Below, in pieces: positions 1 through 12,346 of a stretch of 64,000 nucleotides of DNA. Position 1 is the stretch's first letter, and the number at the start of each line of letters is the position of its first letter. Below the pieces are notes generated by a model, which had not been told where the DNA came from, did no database searches, and saw only the letters and a list, made by a program, of their open reading frames with translations. The position numbers were made by a program, and so were the translations under genes. Location: NCBI GenBank assembly GCA_051530055.1, contig CM121341.1, forward strand, positions 18,290,001 through 18,354,000. The letters run 5' to 3'. The DNA is from Neoechinorhynchus agilis (lineage: Eukaryota > Acanthocephala).

Positions 1-3000
1 CCCCTGGATGCACCTTCTCAACCTATAATGCTTCTAGAGCTCCGAACCTACCTTCTAAAATTTTGCAAATTGTACCAGACACTTTGCCAGATATTTTTTT
101 CAAGAGTCGGGATTTCGTACTCTTGTTAATCTTCAAATATACAAAGTTGTCGGGAAACTTGTTAATGGACTTCTCCGATGGTTTACAAACTTTTGTTAAA
201 AAGTCCCTAAAACCTAAAATGTTATTTCAACTCAAGAATGATATATTTGCAATACAAATAATTGCTATTAGGAACCCGCTTTACTCCATTAATCGATCAG
301 CAGCCGAAATACTCATCATAGCAAATTTTTATGTCGTGCCAAGGAAAGTCAGCTGCTTTATAAAGAATCACATTAATATAATTACTTTATGGAACCCTGG
401 CATCATCTGGGGTGATTTTAACAGCAATGGCCTTTCTGTCTTTATTTCCTTTTGCAGGGAATATCGAGTGCTCCTCTCTGAGTATCCATCCTTTCATAAT
501 TATACTAAAAATCATAATTCCTTTTTAGACGGAGCTTTTATCAAAAAATCGATTGCGTATAATTTTTGTCCTATCATCCAAGCTCAATCTCAACAATATT
601 TAGGACAGTCGTCTTGAGGTCAATACTTTATCCATTCAAGAATTTAATTCCCAAATATATTCATTCTTACCATCTAACAACATTATTACTTTAATTAACT
701 TAAATAATATAATTATTACCGCTATGAATAATCATCTCACTAAATGTCGTTTTATTAAGAGATACTTTATATCTAAACAAGCAATTTTTTTATAAATATT
801 CCATACTTGTCAATTTGAGAAATGATGTGACCCTCCAGAAGGATGCTATTTTAAAAAATTTCTACAGTGTATTATGATTCCCTCGCTCGGGATAAAAAGC
901 GACTTTTATCCGTACCAGCGTTCACTAAGGAACTTGGGAATATAATTCTTAAGCGGAGATTTATTTCTTGGAAATATTTAGCTGCAAATTGGATTGGCAC
1001 AATTTCTTACCCAGCAGTAGTCGAACAAATTCTTAATGATCACACATTCTCCATCCTCCTGCACCCACCTTTGTCCATCTTCACTGATAAAGATTTCAGT
1101 TGGAACTTCAATACTGCCGAGCTTTCAAACTTCTGGAAAATTATTCCTTCTAGGGCAAATAACATTTTTAGTTTCTCCCCCTTAATTTTTTTCACTATTC
1201 TCCGAAATGAATAAGATCTTTTTCGCTGAAAAATTTTACGACAAAACCAATATAAATGACATAATCGAGATGAACATTGTCAGGAAAATTATTATCCCCA
1301 AAATTAAATCAAAAATTGGTACCCCTTCTCACATACGGATGATCGCCATACAAAATCCAATAATTTCCTTCTTCGAAAAATAATCAATTCCAGACAAATC
1401 AGCTTTTTGGAAAGCAAAAAAATTATTCCCCCGTCTTTTCATGGCTTTATTCCAGGTCGTGGTATTCACTGATTTTTTTATTGAATTACACTCCCTTAAT
1501 GAAAAATAAGTGAATGTAAATAAATTTTTAGTTCGACTGGATTTGAATAAAGCATTCGACTCAATCGATAGACGACTATTGTATAAAGCCCTCTATTTTT
1601 TTAAAGTTATCAAATGTATAAAACAATGTAACACGCACACTATAAATTCTATGAATGAACATAGTTTCGTTTTCTTCAAATGTTATGTTTGTTCGGCAGC
1701 TTCTTTGATGGCCGCGGCATTGCCGCGTTGGATCGCCGCGCTGATTCGCTGCAACAGTAAGCTGCTGGATCGCATATCGCCGGTGGCATGTTTTAGCATC
1801 CCTCCCAGTCGTGAGAGGAAATAATCGGCTTCTTTGCCGAGACATCCCAGTGTTTCCACCGCAATCGGGATGAAAATATATTGATGCCCATCGAGCGAGG
1901 AGTACTTCTGCCGCTTCTTTTCCTCGCTGAAACCGGCGACTGCTCCCGCCTTTGAGGTGGCATCCCGTAAGTGGGATGCTGCGAGTGTGTTGGGGCAGGT
2001 AAAATGCCAAACCAGTATTTTCCCGGAGCACCATGGGAGGAGAGTCGCTCCATCAGGGCGTTTACCGTCGTTCCGGGAGAGTCCAACTGGTTCGAGTCGA
2101 GCTGGAATACCGGCCGTTGAGAGTGCTTCCCTGATTATGCGGTTGACTGCTGAGTGCCGTGCGTGGCGAGCAGTTGAACGCTTGCAGTCAAGGCCGTGAG
2201 TTCCCGATACGTTCACTGTCTCACCGCACCGACACGTATATGAGCCTGAGAATTCGATGCCCAACCGAAGTCCCACAGCGACGGTGATGGCCTGATCATC
2301 TAGCCTCGTGCCAACAGATGTGATTGGGAAAGCCTTCAAAAAGTCGCTGGAATGTGGAGCTGAGACTGCCAAGAGACGAGCTCTATCGTTGGGAGATGAG
2401 CATGAGTTAAGAAGCTACTGATAATACGCAGTGTGGAGCAAGGTAGTCCAACGTTTTTGGGAGTTTGTTTCCGTTGGAACGACTTGCCCGAACACTGACG
2501 TCCATTGAGCGTGCGCTTCGAACAGTTCAGGCGGTGGATGTGACTCGTGTCGAATGTGTGGTGGGATGATTCTCGGCAACAGGTCTGAAGAGACCGAGAT
2601 CGACGACGAAAAGGCAGGAATTGCTACTTAGGTGGCACTCTGGATGCCAAGACCGCCGAATCGAATGGGAAGGATCGCCTGTTTCCATGCTGTGTTGGAC
2701 AGTCGTAATAATCTTATGGAAACTAAATCTGTTCGTTATCACATAAAATCTGGCCGTACTCGTTTTTTCTCTAAATACGGTGTACCACAGGGATCTCCAC
2801 TGTCCACTACTCTGTTTCTAATTGTTATTATATACAATTTTAAGAACATTGTGGACAAATCAAAATCGGTCTACCCTCTGATTTACGCAGATGACATTTT
2901 TATCTTTTGTAAACAAAAAAGTAGGACTTTCCTCTTAAATCATATAGATTCCTTTTTAATAAGGTTACAGAATGGCCTCAAGGAAGGTAATTTAGTCGTT

Positions 3001-3660
3001 AATACATCAAAAACAGTTATCCTACCACTAACTAAATCATACTTCTCTAGAGCTCAATTGAAAAAAGATCTGGCATCGCATTCAACATTTTCAGCTTTTT
3101 TAGCCAAGAGACAACCGAATATTTGGCATAGATTTTCCATCAAATAGGCAACGTTTTTTTTGGTTAATTCCTCGCTCTCTGGAATATTTTATAAAGCATG
3201 AAATCTGTTGAATCGTATGCTTCGCCTTGAGCTCACTTTTAATTATATTTATAGAATTTTAATTACGCTTTTAGGAGGTTCATTATGTTTCTTTGTAAGA
3301 AGACGTCCTCCCGAATTTCGATTGTCCCTTTTCAGCCATTTTATTAAAAAACTGAAGAACATTTTTAAAAAGATCATCGTTCCCAAATCAAAGTTTCCTC
3401 TCGGCCTTACACCATATTTTTTTGGCTAAAATCAAGTATTATTCTCCTCATTTTCCAGCCAATAAATTTTTATTTCTTAACAATGAAATTTATTTAGTCT
3501 CTTTAAAAGCGAGGGCACTGAATATTAAGCCTGATCCTATTCTGATAAAACTTAATTCCTCCAAATAGCTTGACTTTTATATTTTATTCACTAATTTAAT
3601 TCAAAAAGACAAACTCGAAATTATTGTGTAATTGAGTCCCTATTTTAGACTAGTAAACAG
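1..3660 (+). mobile_element. Decayed APE-type LINE, interrupted by a second LINE
   Basis: This is a heavily decayed non-LTR retrotransposon. Residues encoded at 63-617 resemble the end of an APE endonuclease: IIWGDFNS, then SFLDGAF, with a degraded final SDH motif. Further on, about 1436-1470 reads FHGFIPGRGIH, the usual block just before the reverse transcriptase palm. About 1540-1590 reads LDLNKAFDSIDRRLL (palm motif A). After an insertion, about 2760-2910 reads GVPQGSPLS and YADDIFIF, the RT motifs around the catalytic Asp pair. Stops and frame changes are scattered throughout, so it is not active. The GFIPGR and palm style suggest an L1/Tx1-like or related APE clade, but the clade call is weak. 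The 5' end probably lies before the window. The 3' end is not sharply visible; AT-rich sequence continues to about 3660. Confidence 0.7.
1690..2692 (-). mobile_element. Family R LINE 3' fragment nested in the APE LINE
   Basis: Read on the minus strand, this fragment starts in the post-RT region (LPIRFGGLGIQSAT, about 2640-2685). It then shows a Cys/His cluster (CRCGETVNVSGTHGLDC) and a restriction-like endonuclease core, KRPDGATLLPW followed by LVWHFTC where WD is usual, and ends in a conserved C-terminal domain (about 1690-1900). It splits the palm of the surrounding LINE between motif A and GVPQGSPLS, so it inserted later. It is diverged from the other family R copies in the window, so it represents a second subfamily. 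The longest open stretch is 229 codons (1683-2372). The WD of the endonuclease motif reads WH here, consistent with an inactive copy. Confidence 0.75.
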
Positions 3661-3796
3661 GTTAGTTTTTTCCATGGAGGCAAAGGAGTCCGGGGAGAAC
3701 TGAGATCTACTCTGACTCGAGACTTTTCTCTTCATACTACTAACATCTTTTTTTAAAGGAATAATTTAAAAGGTTTTACAATAAAAAAAGTACAAA

Positions 3797-4095
3797 ACGT
3801 GCAATCACCATCGTCCACAAAATTGGAGCTTCTCTGCTTCCTCGGCTGTCGATATCACGCTAGCAGCATTGCCTCATTGTACTGCAAGCGAGAGATATTT
3901 CGTCGCAGGAATACACCTGCTCGTTTCTCTCAATTTCTTCGAGAGATCCTGGAGAAGACTGAGTACCGAGCTGCGAAGCGATCCACATGTCTCTACTCCG
4001 AAGGGGACAAAATAGTGGGCCCGCGCTAAATCCCTATATTTTCGTACCTTCCTCCCTTCCGCTGCACCTCTAGCAATTGCCACCTCCACTACCGA
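3797..4095 (-). mobile_element. Family R LINE, C-terminal fragment
   Basis: The minus-strand translation gives EGRKVRKYRDLARAHYF followed by VPFGVETCGSLRSSVLS and LLQDLSKKLRET. This is the C-terminal part of the endonuclease module also seen at 6650-6850 and 30500-30780. Only the last hundred or so codons remain. It abuts, in opposite orientation, the much longer plus-strand copy that begins at about 4100. Confidence 0.7.
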
Positions 4096-4099
4096 CGAC

Positions 4100-6895
4100 A
4101 CCGGTCCGTCCCCTCGCTTCGCTCGGAACCTGGATGCTAGACAACAATATGAAGACGGAAACTTGTCCGCCCAAAATAAGCCAAGTGAAAAGACCGAGGA
4201 AACGCCCAACGCTATTGGGACACCAAGCCGAAGTTATGTTCATCAAATCACTGACGCAGACACCTTGAATGCGCCACTTGTCGATCACACTCAATCTGAG
4301 AAGATCAACGCTGCCGGGCTCCCACGCGTCTCTACCGGTGTATCGGTTTGCGATAAGTCTTTTAAATCAACCAATTTGGGGATTTTGTTTGCCCATGGTC
4401 CCGGGATCTCCGCTGTAGCGGGTCTGGTTCTCCACCACAATCAACCGATCTGTTTATGCCTGGGACCTCTCAGATCACCACTGACTCTATTTCGATACCT
4501 GATATCGTGCGGGTTCTGCCCAGGAACGCCCTGAAACGGATCCCAAAGGGCACACGATATCAGGTCGCCAAAGCATTTACGGGATTGCTCAACGATTGCC
4601 TCCAAAAGAACTGTACGCCATCATGGATACGGCTCTTCGCATTCCCGCGCTTAGTCCTTTGCACCAGTGATGATTTTGGGGTGTTTTTGATATTAACAAT
4701 CAATGAAAGGGTGGCCTCCCTCGAAAAGATATTTAACAATTTCGAAATGAAATTTCGCAAGGTTCGTAAGGGACGCACGAAGGAAGCGTTTCGTTGTCGT
4801 TTTTCAAAGCGATCCTTGACTGAACGTGTCTCTTCGAAGCTTGCGGACGGAGATGTTCAGTGGGCTGTTCGGTTATTGTCATCCTCCGACAGTTTTGCAC
4901 AAGGAGACAACACGACACTACAAATACTCCGGCCAAAACACCCATGCAGTAGTGGCAGTTTTGAAATTCTACCTCCTCCCATACACGACAGAACACCCAC
5001 TCAAATTTCAGAGTTATAAAAGGCCATCTCATCTTTTGCAAATTGTTCGGGTCATGGGCTTGACGGGCTAAGTCCTTTACAACTGGTGAAGCAGCTCTCT
5101 TTCTAGGAAGTGCGCTTTCTCGGGTAGTCGACCGCCTGACTGGAGAGGACCTGAATCCCGTTGCAAAAGACCTATTTTTCGGAGCATCATTATGTGCCCG
5201 AAACTTAACTACGAGGAGTTCAGAGCCGTGCGTGATTCTTAAGTGTGATTTTCAGAATGTCCTGCGCAATTAGGGATCACGCACCAGAAGCCTTCCAGTA
5301 TTTTCTCAATGCCTACGGACCGCGACTCCTTTGCTTTTCAAAGACCACCTCATTTGGTCCGATAGAGGAGTGCAGCAAGGAGATCCTCTCGGTCCAATCG
5401 CATTCTCAGTAACAGTAAATCCAATAGCGCACTCTCTCCATTCCAGCTTCAACGCTTGGTACTTGGATGACGTTGCGCTCGGAGGAAACCCCCCTGTTGT
5501 ACTGAGCGATTTGGAGACGCTGATTAGGGAGACCTCGAGAATGGACATTGAGCTCAATGCTGGAAAGTGTGAGGTCCTAGTATTAAATATCGAAGACACC
5601 GCCAAAGTGAAGGAGCTGGTGGATAGGTTCGAGGTCGCGGCTCCATGTCTGAAACTCGTGACTCCAGAGCAACTCAGCCTCCTGGGTAGTTGCGTCTTTG
5701 ATTCAAATGTGGAAGCTGAGATCGGCCGTATCATACCGAAACTTTCGTCGCTCTCTCGACTCACGAAGCGTTATTTCTGATAAAGAACGCACTCTTTATC
5801 CCGAAATTGTTACATAAGGTCCGCACAGCAACATTCCTCAAACATAAGAAAGGATTGGCTAAGCTCGACGACAAGGTGAGGGCTTGTCTCGAGCGTATTT
5901 TAAATGTCCAGCTCTCAGATGATATGTGGCGACAAGCTTCCTTGCCTGTGTCATTTGGGGGATTGGGCATTCGGGTGCTAGTAGACCTTGCCTTGTCAGC
6001 CTTTCTTGGATCGTATGAGGGGAGTCAACCGATAGCGAAGAAAATTCTGAGGGAAAGTTTTGTCTTGACCAAGACTTTGTGGTGGCAGTTGGAGATTGGT
6101 GCCAGCAGAAAGGCGCTAACCATGTTCCCGTGAATGGCATCAGACAGTCGATCTGTTACAGACCTCTCGCCGCGAGAGCTCACATCTCTCTACTGTCAGG
6201 TTCTCGCGATGGGGTCGTCCGAGCTAGATTGTTGGCAGTTTCGACACGAAAATCGGGGCCGTACTTGGAGGCTGTTCCTCTATCATCTGTGGAAACTCTT
6301 CTCACTGATGAGGTAACGAGGATCGCAGTGTCCTTAAGGCTTGGTCTCCCGATATGCACGCCCAATCGCTGTCGATGTGGGTCTTTGGTTGATGCTTTCG
6401 GGCGACACAGTCTCGTTTGTCGAAAGTCAGTAGGAAGGTTCTCACGCCATTCTGAGATCAATAGCGTAATTTTTCGGGCGTTGAGAACGGCGAACTTCTT
6501 CAACATCTTGGAACCCGCCCATCTTTGTCGACTAGACGGTCGTCGACCTGACGGAATTTCGGTTTTTCCGTGGCGAGATGGCCAAATGCCTTCTCTGGGA
6601 CGCCGCATGTGTGGACACTGTCGCAGTAAGCAACATTCCCTACTCTCTCGAAATCGCTGGAGATGCAGCCAGTGCAGTGGAAGGGAGGAAGTTACGAAAA
6701 TATAGGGATTTAGCAAGGATCCACTATTTTGTCCCCTTTGGAGTAGAGACGTATGGAGCGCTTGGCGGCTCGGCACTCACTCTGTTCCAGGATCTCTCGA
6801 AGAAATTGAGAGAAACGACCGGCGACGCACGAGCGGGTGTATTCCTGCGACGAAATAACAAACATCGATATTTGGAGAATGTATACAAATTTATG
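4100..6895 (+). mobile_element. Family R LINE (RT + restriction-like endonuclease), near full length
   Basis: This is the most complete copy of family R. In order: an N-terminal linker with RVLPRNALKRIPKG and CLQKNCTPSWIRLFAF (about 4500-4640); a segment ending in LADGDVQWAVRLLSSSDS (about 4840-4900); RT palm motifs GVQQGDPLGPIAFS and WYLDDVALGG (about 5370-5490); a thumb-like block VRACLERILNVQLSDDMW with LPVSFGGLGIRV (about 5880-5990); a Cys/His cluster CRCGSLVDAFGRHSLVC (about 6370-6420); an endonuclease core RRPDGISVFPW with WDAAC (about 6540-6605); and a conserved C-terminal domain to about 6850. RT plus a PD-(D/E)XK-type nuclease places it among LINEs with restriction-like endonucleases (R2/CRE/NeSL grade). 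Several frame changes and a damaged RT fingers region (about 5070-5300) show it is dead. Confidence 0.8.
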
Positions 6896-7531
6896 GATCC
6901 TTAAAAGACCTTGAGTGTTTGCGCAATAAATAAAATAAAAATAATTCTACACGCGCGCTTGAAAACTCATAATTATTTAAGTTTATGAGTATATTCACAT
7001 TTCTGATTGAGTGGGATTTTATTCGCGGTTTTTGCACAAACACTTTAATTGAACAAAAAGTTTTCCAATAATGGATGAAAGATTTTTTGCACAAAAGTGA
7101 AGATCATTTTCAACTGTAGAAAATACACCAACACGCATAAAATTCAAGAGAAAAGAGTTCAGCACGCCAAATTCTTCGAATCAAATTTGAAATTTCTTAA
7201 GAAACGACATCACTTCGAAAACTAAGCAATTCTGTATTGTTCGACTTCTTTCGAATCCTAGATATTTTCAGAGATTTTGCGAGCACGATCGTGGGAATTT
7301 GTTAGATTTTTGAGCGGGATTCTTCAGGTAGTAACTTGGAAGAAGCACATTTGCCTCAATTTTTCGAAGGTAACGAAGGAACGATGCATCCGTCTTTTCG
7401 ACCGTTACACCAGGACGACAGCTGAATGATCCAGAGCGGTGGTGTGAATGATATTGTGGCTTAAAATAAAGCATCGGTTGCTTAAAAAAATTAGAAATTA
7501 ATGAAATTGTTTTTATCCGGATCGATTATAG

Positions 7532-8926
7532 ATGCTAAATTTTTTAGAACAATCATCGATTTCACTTTTACGAAAGCCACTTAGAATGACATCCGATCGT
7601 AAACTGAGCTCTTATTTATACGTCACTGGATACACGGGAACTGGTGCTCTCGGATTACGAGAAAAGCTGCTGTATCTGCGATCAGAAAATCCGGATCAAA
7701 AACGAATTTTGAGATTTCCGCATGTTAAGACTCCAAGAATTTTAAATTGGTCCAAGGTAAGCCGCACAGCACATTCGAATATTCAAACGATCGCCTGTGG
7801 TGTTGGTTTCACTGTCGTCGCGGAAAATTTAAAGGAAAGTCAAAGATCCAATAGTCGAAGTGGATTATTTCTCTTCGGTCTCAATATCCTCGGGAATCAT
7901 CAGGAAGAACAACGAAAGATTATCACGAAACCTACTGAGATATTTAACCGAACACAAATGTCAATGAAGACATCTTTTGTAAAACTAAGTGCCGGGCGAT
8001 CACATTGTCTTTGTCTTGACAAAAATGGACGAGTTTTTAGCTTCGGAAGCAATAAGTTTGGACAATGCGGAAGTAATATTTCATTGGCATCTCCAGTTCA
8101 ACTTAATTGAAGATCACCGTCAGGGGAAACGGACGCTAATCTTTTTTGAATCGAAAACGTCGGAAAGGCGAAATCAGTAGCATGCGGACTGGACCACTCC
8201 CTCATCTTAACAGAAACCGGAGAGGTTCTTTCTTTTGGACGGAATGATAAATGTCAGCTCGGTCGTCCATCATTTGCTTCATCGTCTTGGAAAGTTGGTG
8301 GTGCAATAAAGGATAAACGGATCGTTAAAATTTCAACGAAAGGCAACTTTTGTTTGGCACTTGATGAAGAAGGTCTTGTTTACGGTTGGGGGGATAATGA
8401 ATTTGGTCAACTTGCGCCCCCTGGGCACAGGTCGATTGCTTTGGAGCAACCTCAGGTTCCATCTCCTTCACATTTGGACATTGCGTACCGTATCAATGAC
8501 ATCGCGGTCACTGAAACGTGCGTTTCAGCAATCGTCTCGATCGACGACCGCCTCGATCTTCTCAGTTGGGGATATTGGAAATGGAACGATTCAAACAAAG
8601 AACACCAAATTCTTAAGAAAGGCATCGCAAAACTGAGCTTATGGTCCAACAGCCGCATTATAAAAGCGGATCTGAGCAAGGACGGAATGCTCACCTCGGG
8701 AATTCGCTCGTTTGGATACGTTAACAACGAAAATGGATCAGCATTTCTTTGGGGGTGCAATAAGCATTTAAATCTTCCCGTGGACCCAGATATGGTCGTC
8801 CTTGGAAAGACTAGCAAACCACCAAAATTCATTTGTGAACCAAAAAGAATGAATGTTGCAATGCACATTCGAGAACTGAGACTCGGACTTGACCATTCGG
8901 TTGCATTGGTAGAGTCTTTTGCTTGA
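7532..8926 (+). CDS. RCC1L: RCC1-repeat protein, RCC1L-like
   Basis: The protein has RCC1 beta-propeller repeats: YVTGYTGTGALGLREKLL near the start, then GLFLFGLNILGNH, SAGRSHCLCLDKNGRVFSFG, VACGLDHSLILTETGEVLSF, LALDEEGLVYGWGDNEFGQL, and a final blade with LRLGLDHSVALVE. The opening blade (SGALG-type) and total size fit RCC1L (WBSCR16), a mitochondrial RCC1-like protein tied to mitochondrial ribosome function in other animals. The basic N-terminus (LLRKPLRM) is compatible with a mitochondrial targeting peptide. The reading frame is the same before and after 8108-8149, but TGA codons occur at 8108 and 8147. A GT-AG intron at 8096-8167 (72 bp) or 8073-8177 (105 bp) would remove both in frame, though each costs part of a blade linker. 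It ends in tandem TGA TGA. It reads toward INTS4 in the same orientation, about 470 bp upstream. Confidence 0.75.
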
Positions 8927-9392
8927 TGATAGGAATTGTCAAACCATCATGTGTGTTAGTGTACTTTGTTGAATATTTTCTGGAAATTAGGAAGCGCCGA
9001 TTGCCGCGATTATTTATCAATAATCCTCGACCATGTCGTAGATCCGAGATATTGCGTTTTAGAAAAGATATTTTAGTTCTCGTTCACGTAGACCATGTGC
9101 TATAAAAGACAACTTTTATTGTTTTATCATAAAGTTGTAATCCGTTGATCAGTGGAATTAGTCGAATACTATTGACTAAATGAAATGTAAAGCACCCAAT
9201 ATTTCCTCGGCGATTAGTTTTAAAATGCAAATATATTCGCGGAGGACTTATACGGAGACTTAACAAAAACAAAGTTGGGTAACCTATTAACGCGTGGCAT
9301 TAAAAATGCATCCTCTGAAAAGCAACTTAGCCGATGCACGTCGCTCTCGCTTGAACTTTCATTTTTAACGAAATCATTGTAGAATTCGCCAA

Positions 9393-11708
9393 ATGACAGC
9401 GAGAACATCATCGATCGATTATCTTCGGTATTTCCTGCTTCGCGTCGACATCAATGGCATAGAAAAACCCCTTCAAGTACTTTTCAGTGCAGAGAATGAT
9501 AGCGCAACAAGAACTCAAATGCTATCGATAATACTTCGCCATTTACTGGAACATTCAAACGGAGACGAATTTAACCTCGAGAAACTTCTCCGGTTTATAC
9601 GAAACTCAAACCTTTGCAAATACACTACACAGATTGTCGATCATTTAATCGCGATTATTTGTCGAAATTTACGACCGAGGCCGTCGATTTCTCTGCTTGC
9701 TCTTTCCACAATAATCAAACACGTTCAGATTCCGTCTGATTCATTGATGAACTGTCTTCAATACGTATTCGAAACGTTCTCTGAATGTACACCAAACAAT
9801 GGGATTCTATTTTTAAGCTTGAGAGCCATTAAGCTGCTCTTTAGAGACCCACCTAATTGCATATTGGATAACCTTCTAAAAATTGTCGTTCATCCGCTAA
9901 CGAGCTCCCGGGTTAAACATGCGATTTGTCTCCAATTGGGAAGGATGATTCTTGTCAAAGAAAACAAACAATGCCTTGAAACGCTAGACGAGCAAATTGG
10001 TCCCCTTTCAAATTATTTATGGCAAGATTCTCAAGTACGGTTGGCTTACGTCCAAAACATTCGAATTTGTCTCACTAGATCCATTTATGTTACGGAAACG
10101 GATTTAAATCGTATTTTTGTTGGAATGTGCCATCTTGCTCTCAATGATATATATCGATTGATCTCGTTATTTGCTACTCATGACGTGATCGGTTGAAATC
10201 AATCGAGAGGTTCGATTGGAAGCACTACGCCTAATTCCACATCAAACGTTCGGCCTAAAAGTTTCGGTTTGGCATTTACTGCAAACTGTGGACAAGACCT
10301 GTTTAGCTTATAGCACTGTGAGTTGCGGATTTCTTAAATATGATTTTCAAATTTACATGTGATCAGTAAACGATCGCTCACCGAAAAAATAGTTCCTTTT
10401 TAACATCTTACATTTTTCCCGATCGTAGCTTAAATACAATATAGTGTTTGTGCCATTCTAATTTAACGCAATTTAAAATTGGTAAGCAACATATATTTAG
10501 ATATCCGCGCATTTATTCTTCAAAAGTGTTTCCTCAGGAGTGATGATCAATGACTTTCTAAAAAAGGGACATCGATCAATTTTTAATCCGAACGTACCTT
10601 TGATTCCGATCAACGCGACCGGTGTTTTTATCGGATGCTCCGAAGACGAAGACAAAGATGTGCGGATGGTGTCAATAAATTCCTTGGCAGAATTACTAAT
10701 TTTGATAATTGAACAAAGGCCCAATTGCCCTTCGAATTTCATTTCAACGGCCGTGTACCACATCGTTGATATGATGACGGACGAGGAGAATGAAGTCCGA
10801 ATTTGCGCGATGGGCGCCCTTATAAAAGTGCTAGGTTCATCGAAATCTGACATAAAATTAAGTCTTAACAAAATCCAGGTCATGACGTTCAATTCTGAAG
10901 ATCGGAATAAGAAAATCAGACAAAAGTGTCGCCAAGTTTACAGTATTTGCCGTGTTTTTAATTGTGAAGCGTTGGCATTACTTATAAAGTCGATATTTGG
11001 ATGCATACCGATGAAGGGAGTTCACTTCGCTTTGCTCCTAATGCGAGCTGAACCCTCCTCGCTGTAGAATCCAACAAATCAGAGCTATTGCCCTGTATGA
11101 AATGTTTAAGGAGTGTAGCCAAGCGCAATTATGAGCTTTTATATCAAATGAAGGACGAACTGCTTGGCGATGGAAATTGTACAAATCTCGATAATCCTCT
11201 CTTTGCATGCACAGTCGCGATGGTCGACGAAGCTTCTTCGATTCCCGATCAATCCGATCAATGGAATTTGTCGGATGACCTTAGAAGAATGTGCAGACTT
11301 TTGCCAATTGAATTCGTAAACAAACGAAAATATCCGAAAGTTCCAATCGAATTGATTGAACCGTCGTCCCTGGGCAGTGAACAAAGCATTCGATATTTTG
11401 ATTGTCCCGTTCGTCTATTTTATGCCGGAGTGCCCGCAAAATTGACGCTAAAAGCTATCGCTCAATCAGACTACAAAATTAGTAAGTATCTTTTGTTCGT
11501 AAGATTGACTTATCCTGATGGAAAGATCCAAATCGAAGAGGTCACTATCAATGACAGGAACAGAATCGATGAACATGTTCGGATTTATAGTCGAAATCCG
11601 TGGACGAGTGCTGCTTTTATTCATGTTTGTCTTGGACGGCTGGACGGGGAAAACTTTGTTAAACTCTCACAAACCGTGAGCGTCCTCGTTAAAGCCATAG
11701 ACAATTGA
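9393..11708 (+). CDS. INTS4: Integrator complex subunit 4 (HEAT-repeat protein)
   Basis: This gene encodes HEAT-like helical repeats in three stretches. 9393-10184 contains TDLNRIFVGMCHLALND. 10192-10317 contains NREVRLEALRL. 10501 onward contains GVFIGCSEDEDKDVRMVSIN and IVDMMTDEENEVRICAM, then PCMKCLRSVAKR, and a C-terminal beta-rich part ending SVLVKAIDN. The order and the GxFxxxxEDExxxVR and VDMxxDExxEVR signatures match INTS4, the helical partner of the INTS9/INTS11 cleavage module of Integrator, which processes snRNA and attenuates Pol II transcription. A GT-AG intron at 10318-10500 (183 bp) joins two blocks in phase. Two frame offsets remain. At about 10185-10209 a 25-nt GT-AG segment would restore frame, which is unusually short. 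At about 11046-11064 I found no intron. The first offset is also present in the duplicated copy at 20.7 kb, so it is not a sequencing error there. Confidence 0.8.
10318..10500 (+). other. INTS4 intron (183 bp)
   Basis: The donor GTGAGT at 10318 and acceptor TTTAG ending at 10500 join codons in phase 0. The joined protein continues from KTCLAYST into ISAHLFFKSVSSG. It is longer than most introns seen here. Most of it is also present in the inverted copy at about 20350-20520. Confidence 0.6.
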
Positions 11709-12346
11709 TGTTCAGAACCAATTGTGCGAAAAAATGTTTTTATCGCAGTCTATTAACGAATCGTAGACGGGGCTATTACTGTACTGTTTTTCAAAAGTGA
11801 TTGGCGTTGCACTTTGTAAACACATTGGGTTTTTTTAATTATTTACGATTTTACTCAGTTTTCGGCAAAATAATGGCATTAGGGAATGCCGATTCGATTA
11901 CAGGGTATTCCAATTCGTGAGAAGTTCATCAAATGACGCGAGGTTACAAACAATAACGTGTTTATAAAAGATCACTTAAAATTCGCAAATCTAATGCTAA
12001 GATGGGCAAAGCGAATAATTGTGATTGGCTAATATACACAGAAAATTATTTTGGCTATAGTTGACGTTTGTTTTAAAAAAATATAGTACTGAGCAATGAG
12101 ATTTTATCACTTTTTCAACTCGGACTAATTTGAAGCATATGATCAATTTTCAACACATTAAAAATTCGTAAATGTTTTGACTGGAACGGAGGAACGTCTT
12201 TACCCTCCATTATAAACAAAAAAGAAGCCTTAATGATAAAAAAATCAGAACGGACCGTGCTATTAAAGTTTCGACTCGCTTCAAAAAATGGTACCGCTTG
12301 GTACTAAATTCAATAATGCCTGAGTTTTCCAAAGACTAATGATTAA

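Noticed and set aside
63-1214. Long open frames at the left edge as host genes
   Set aside because: They carry endonuclease-type fragments (GDFN, SFLD) of the decayed APE LINE.
8108-8149. In-frame TGA codons in RCC1L as evidence of stop-codon reassignment or selenocysteine
   Set aside because: TGA ends RPB8, INTS4 and RCC1L themselves in normal places, no SECIS-like element was seen, and an intron can remove both codons.
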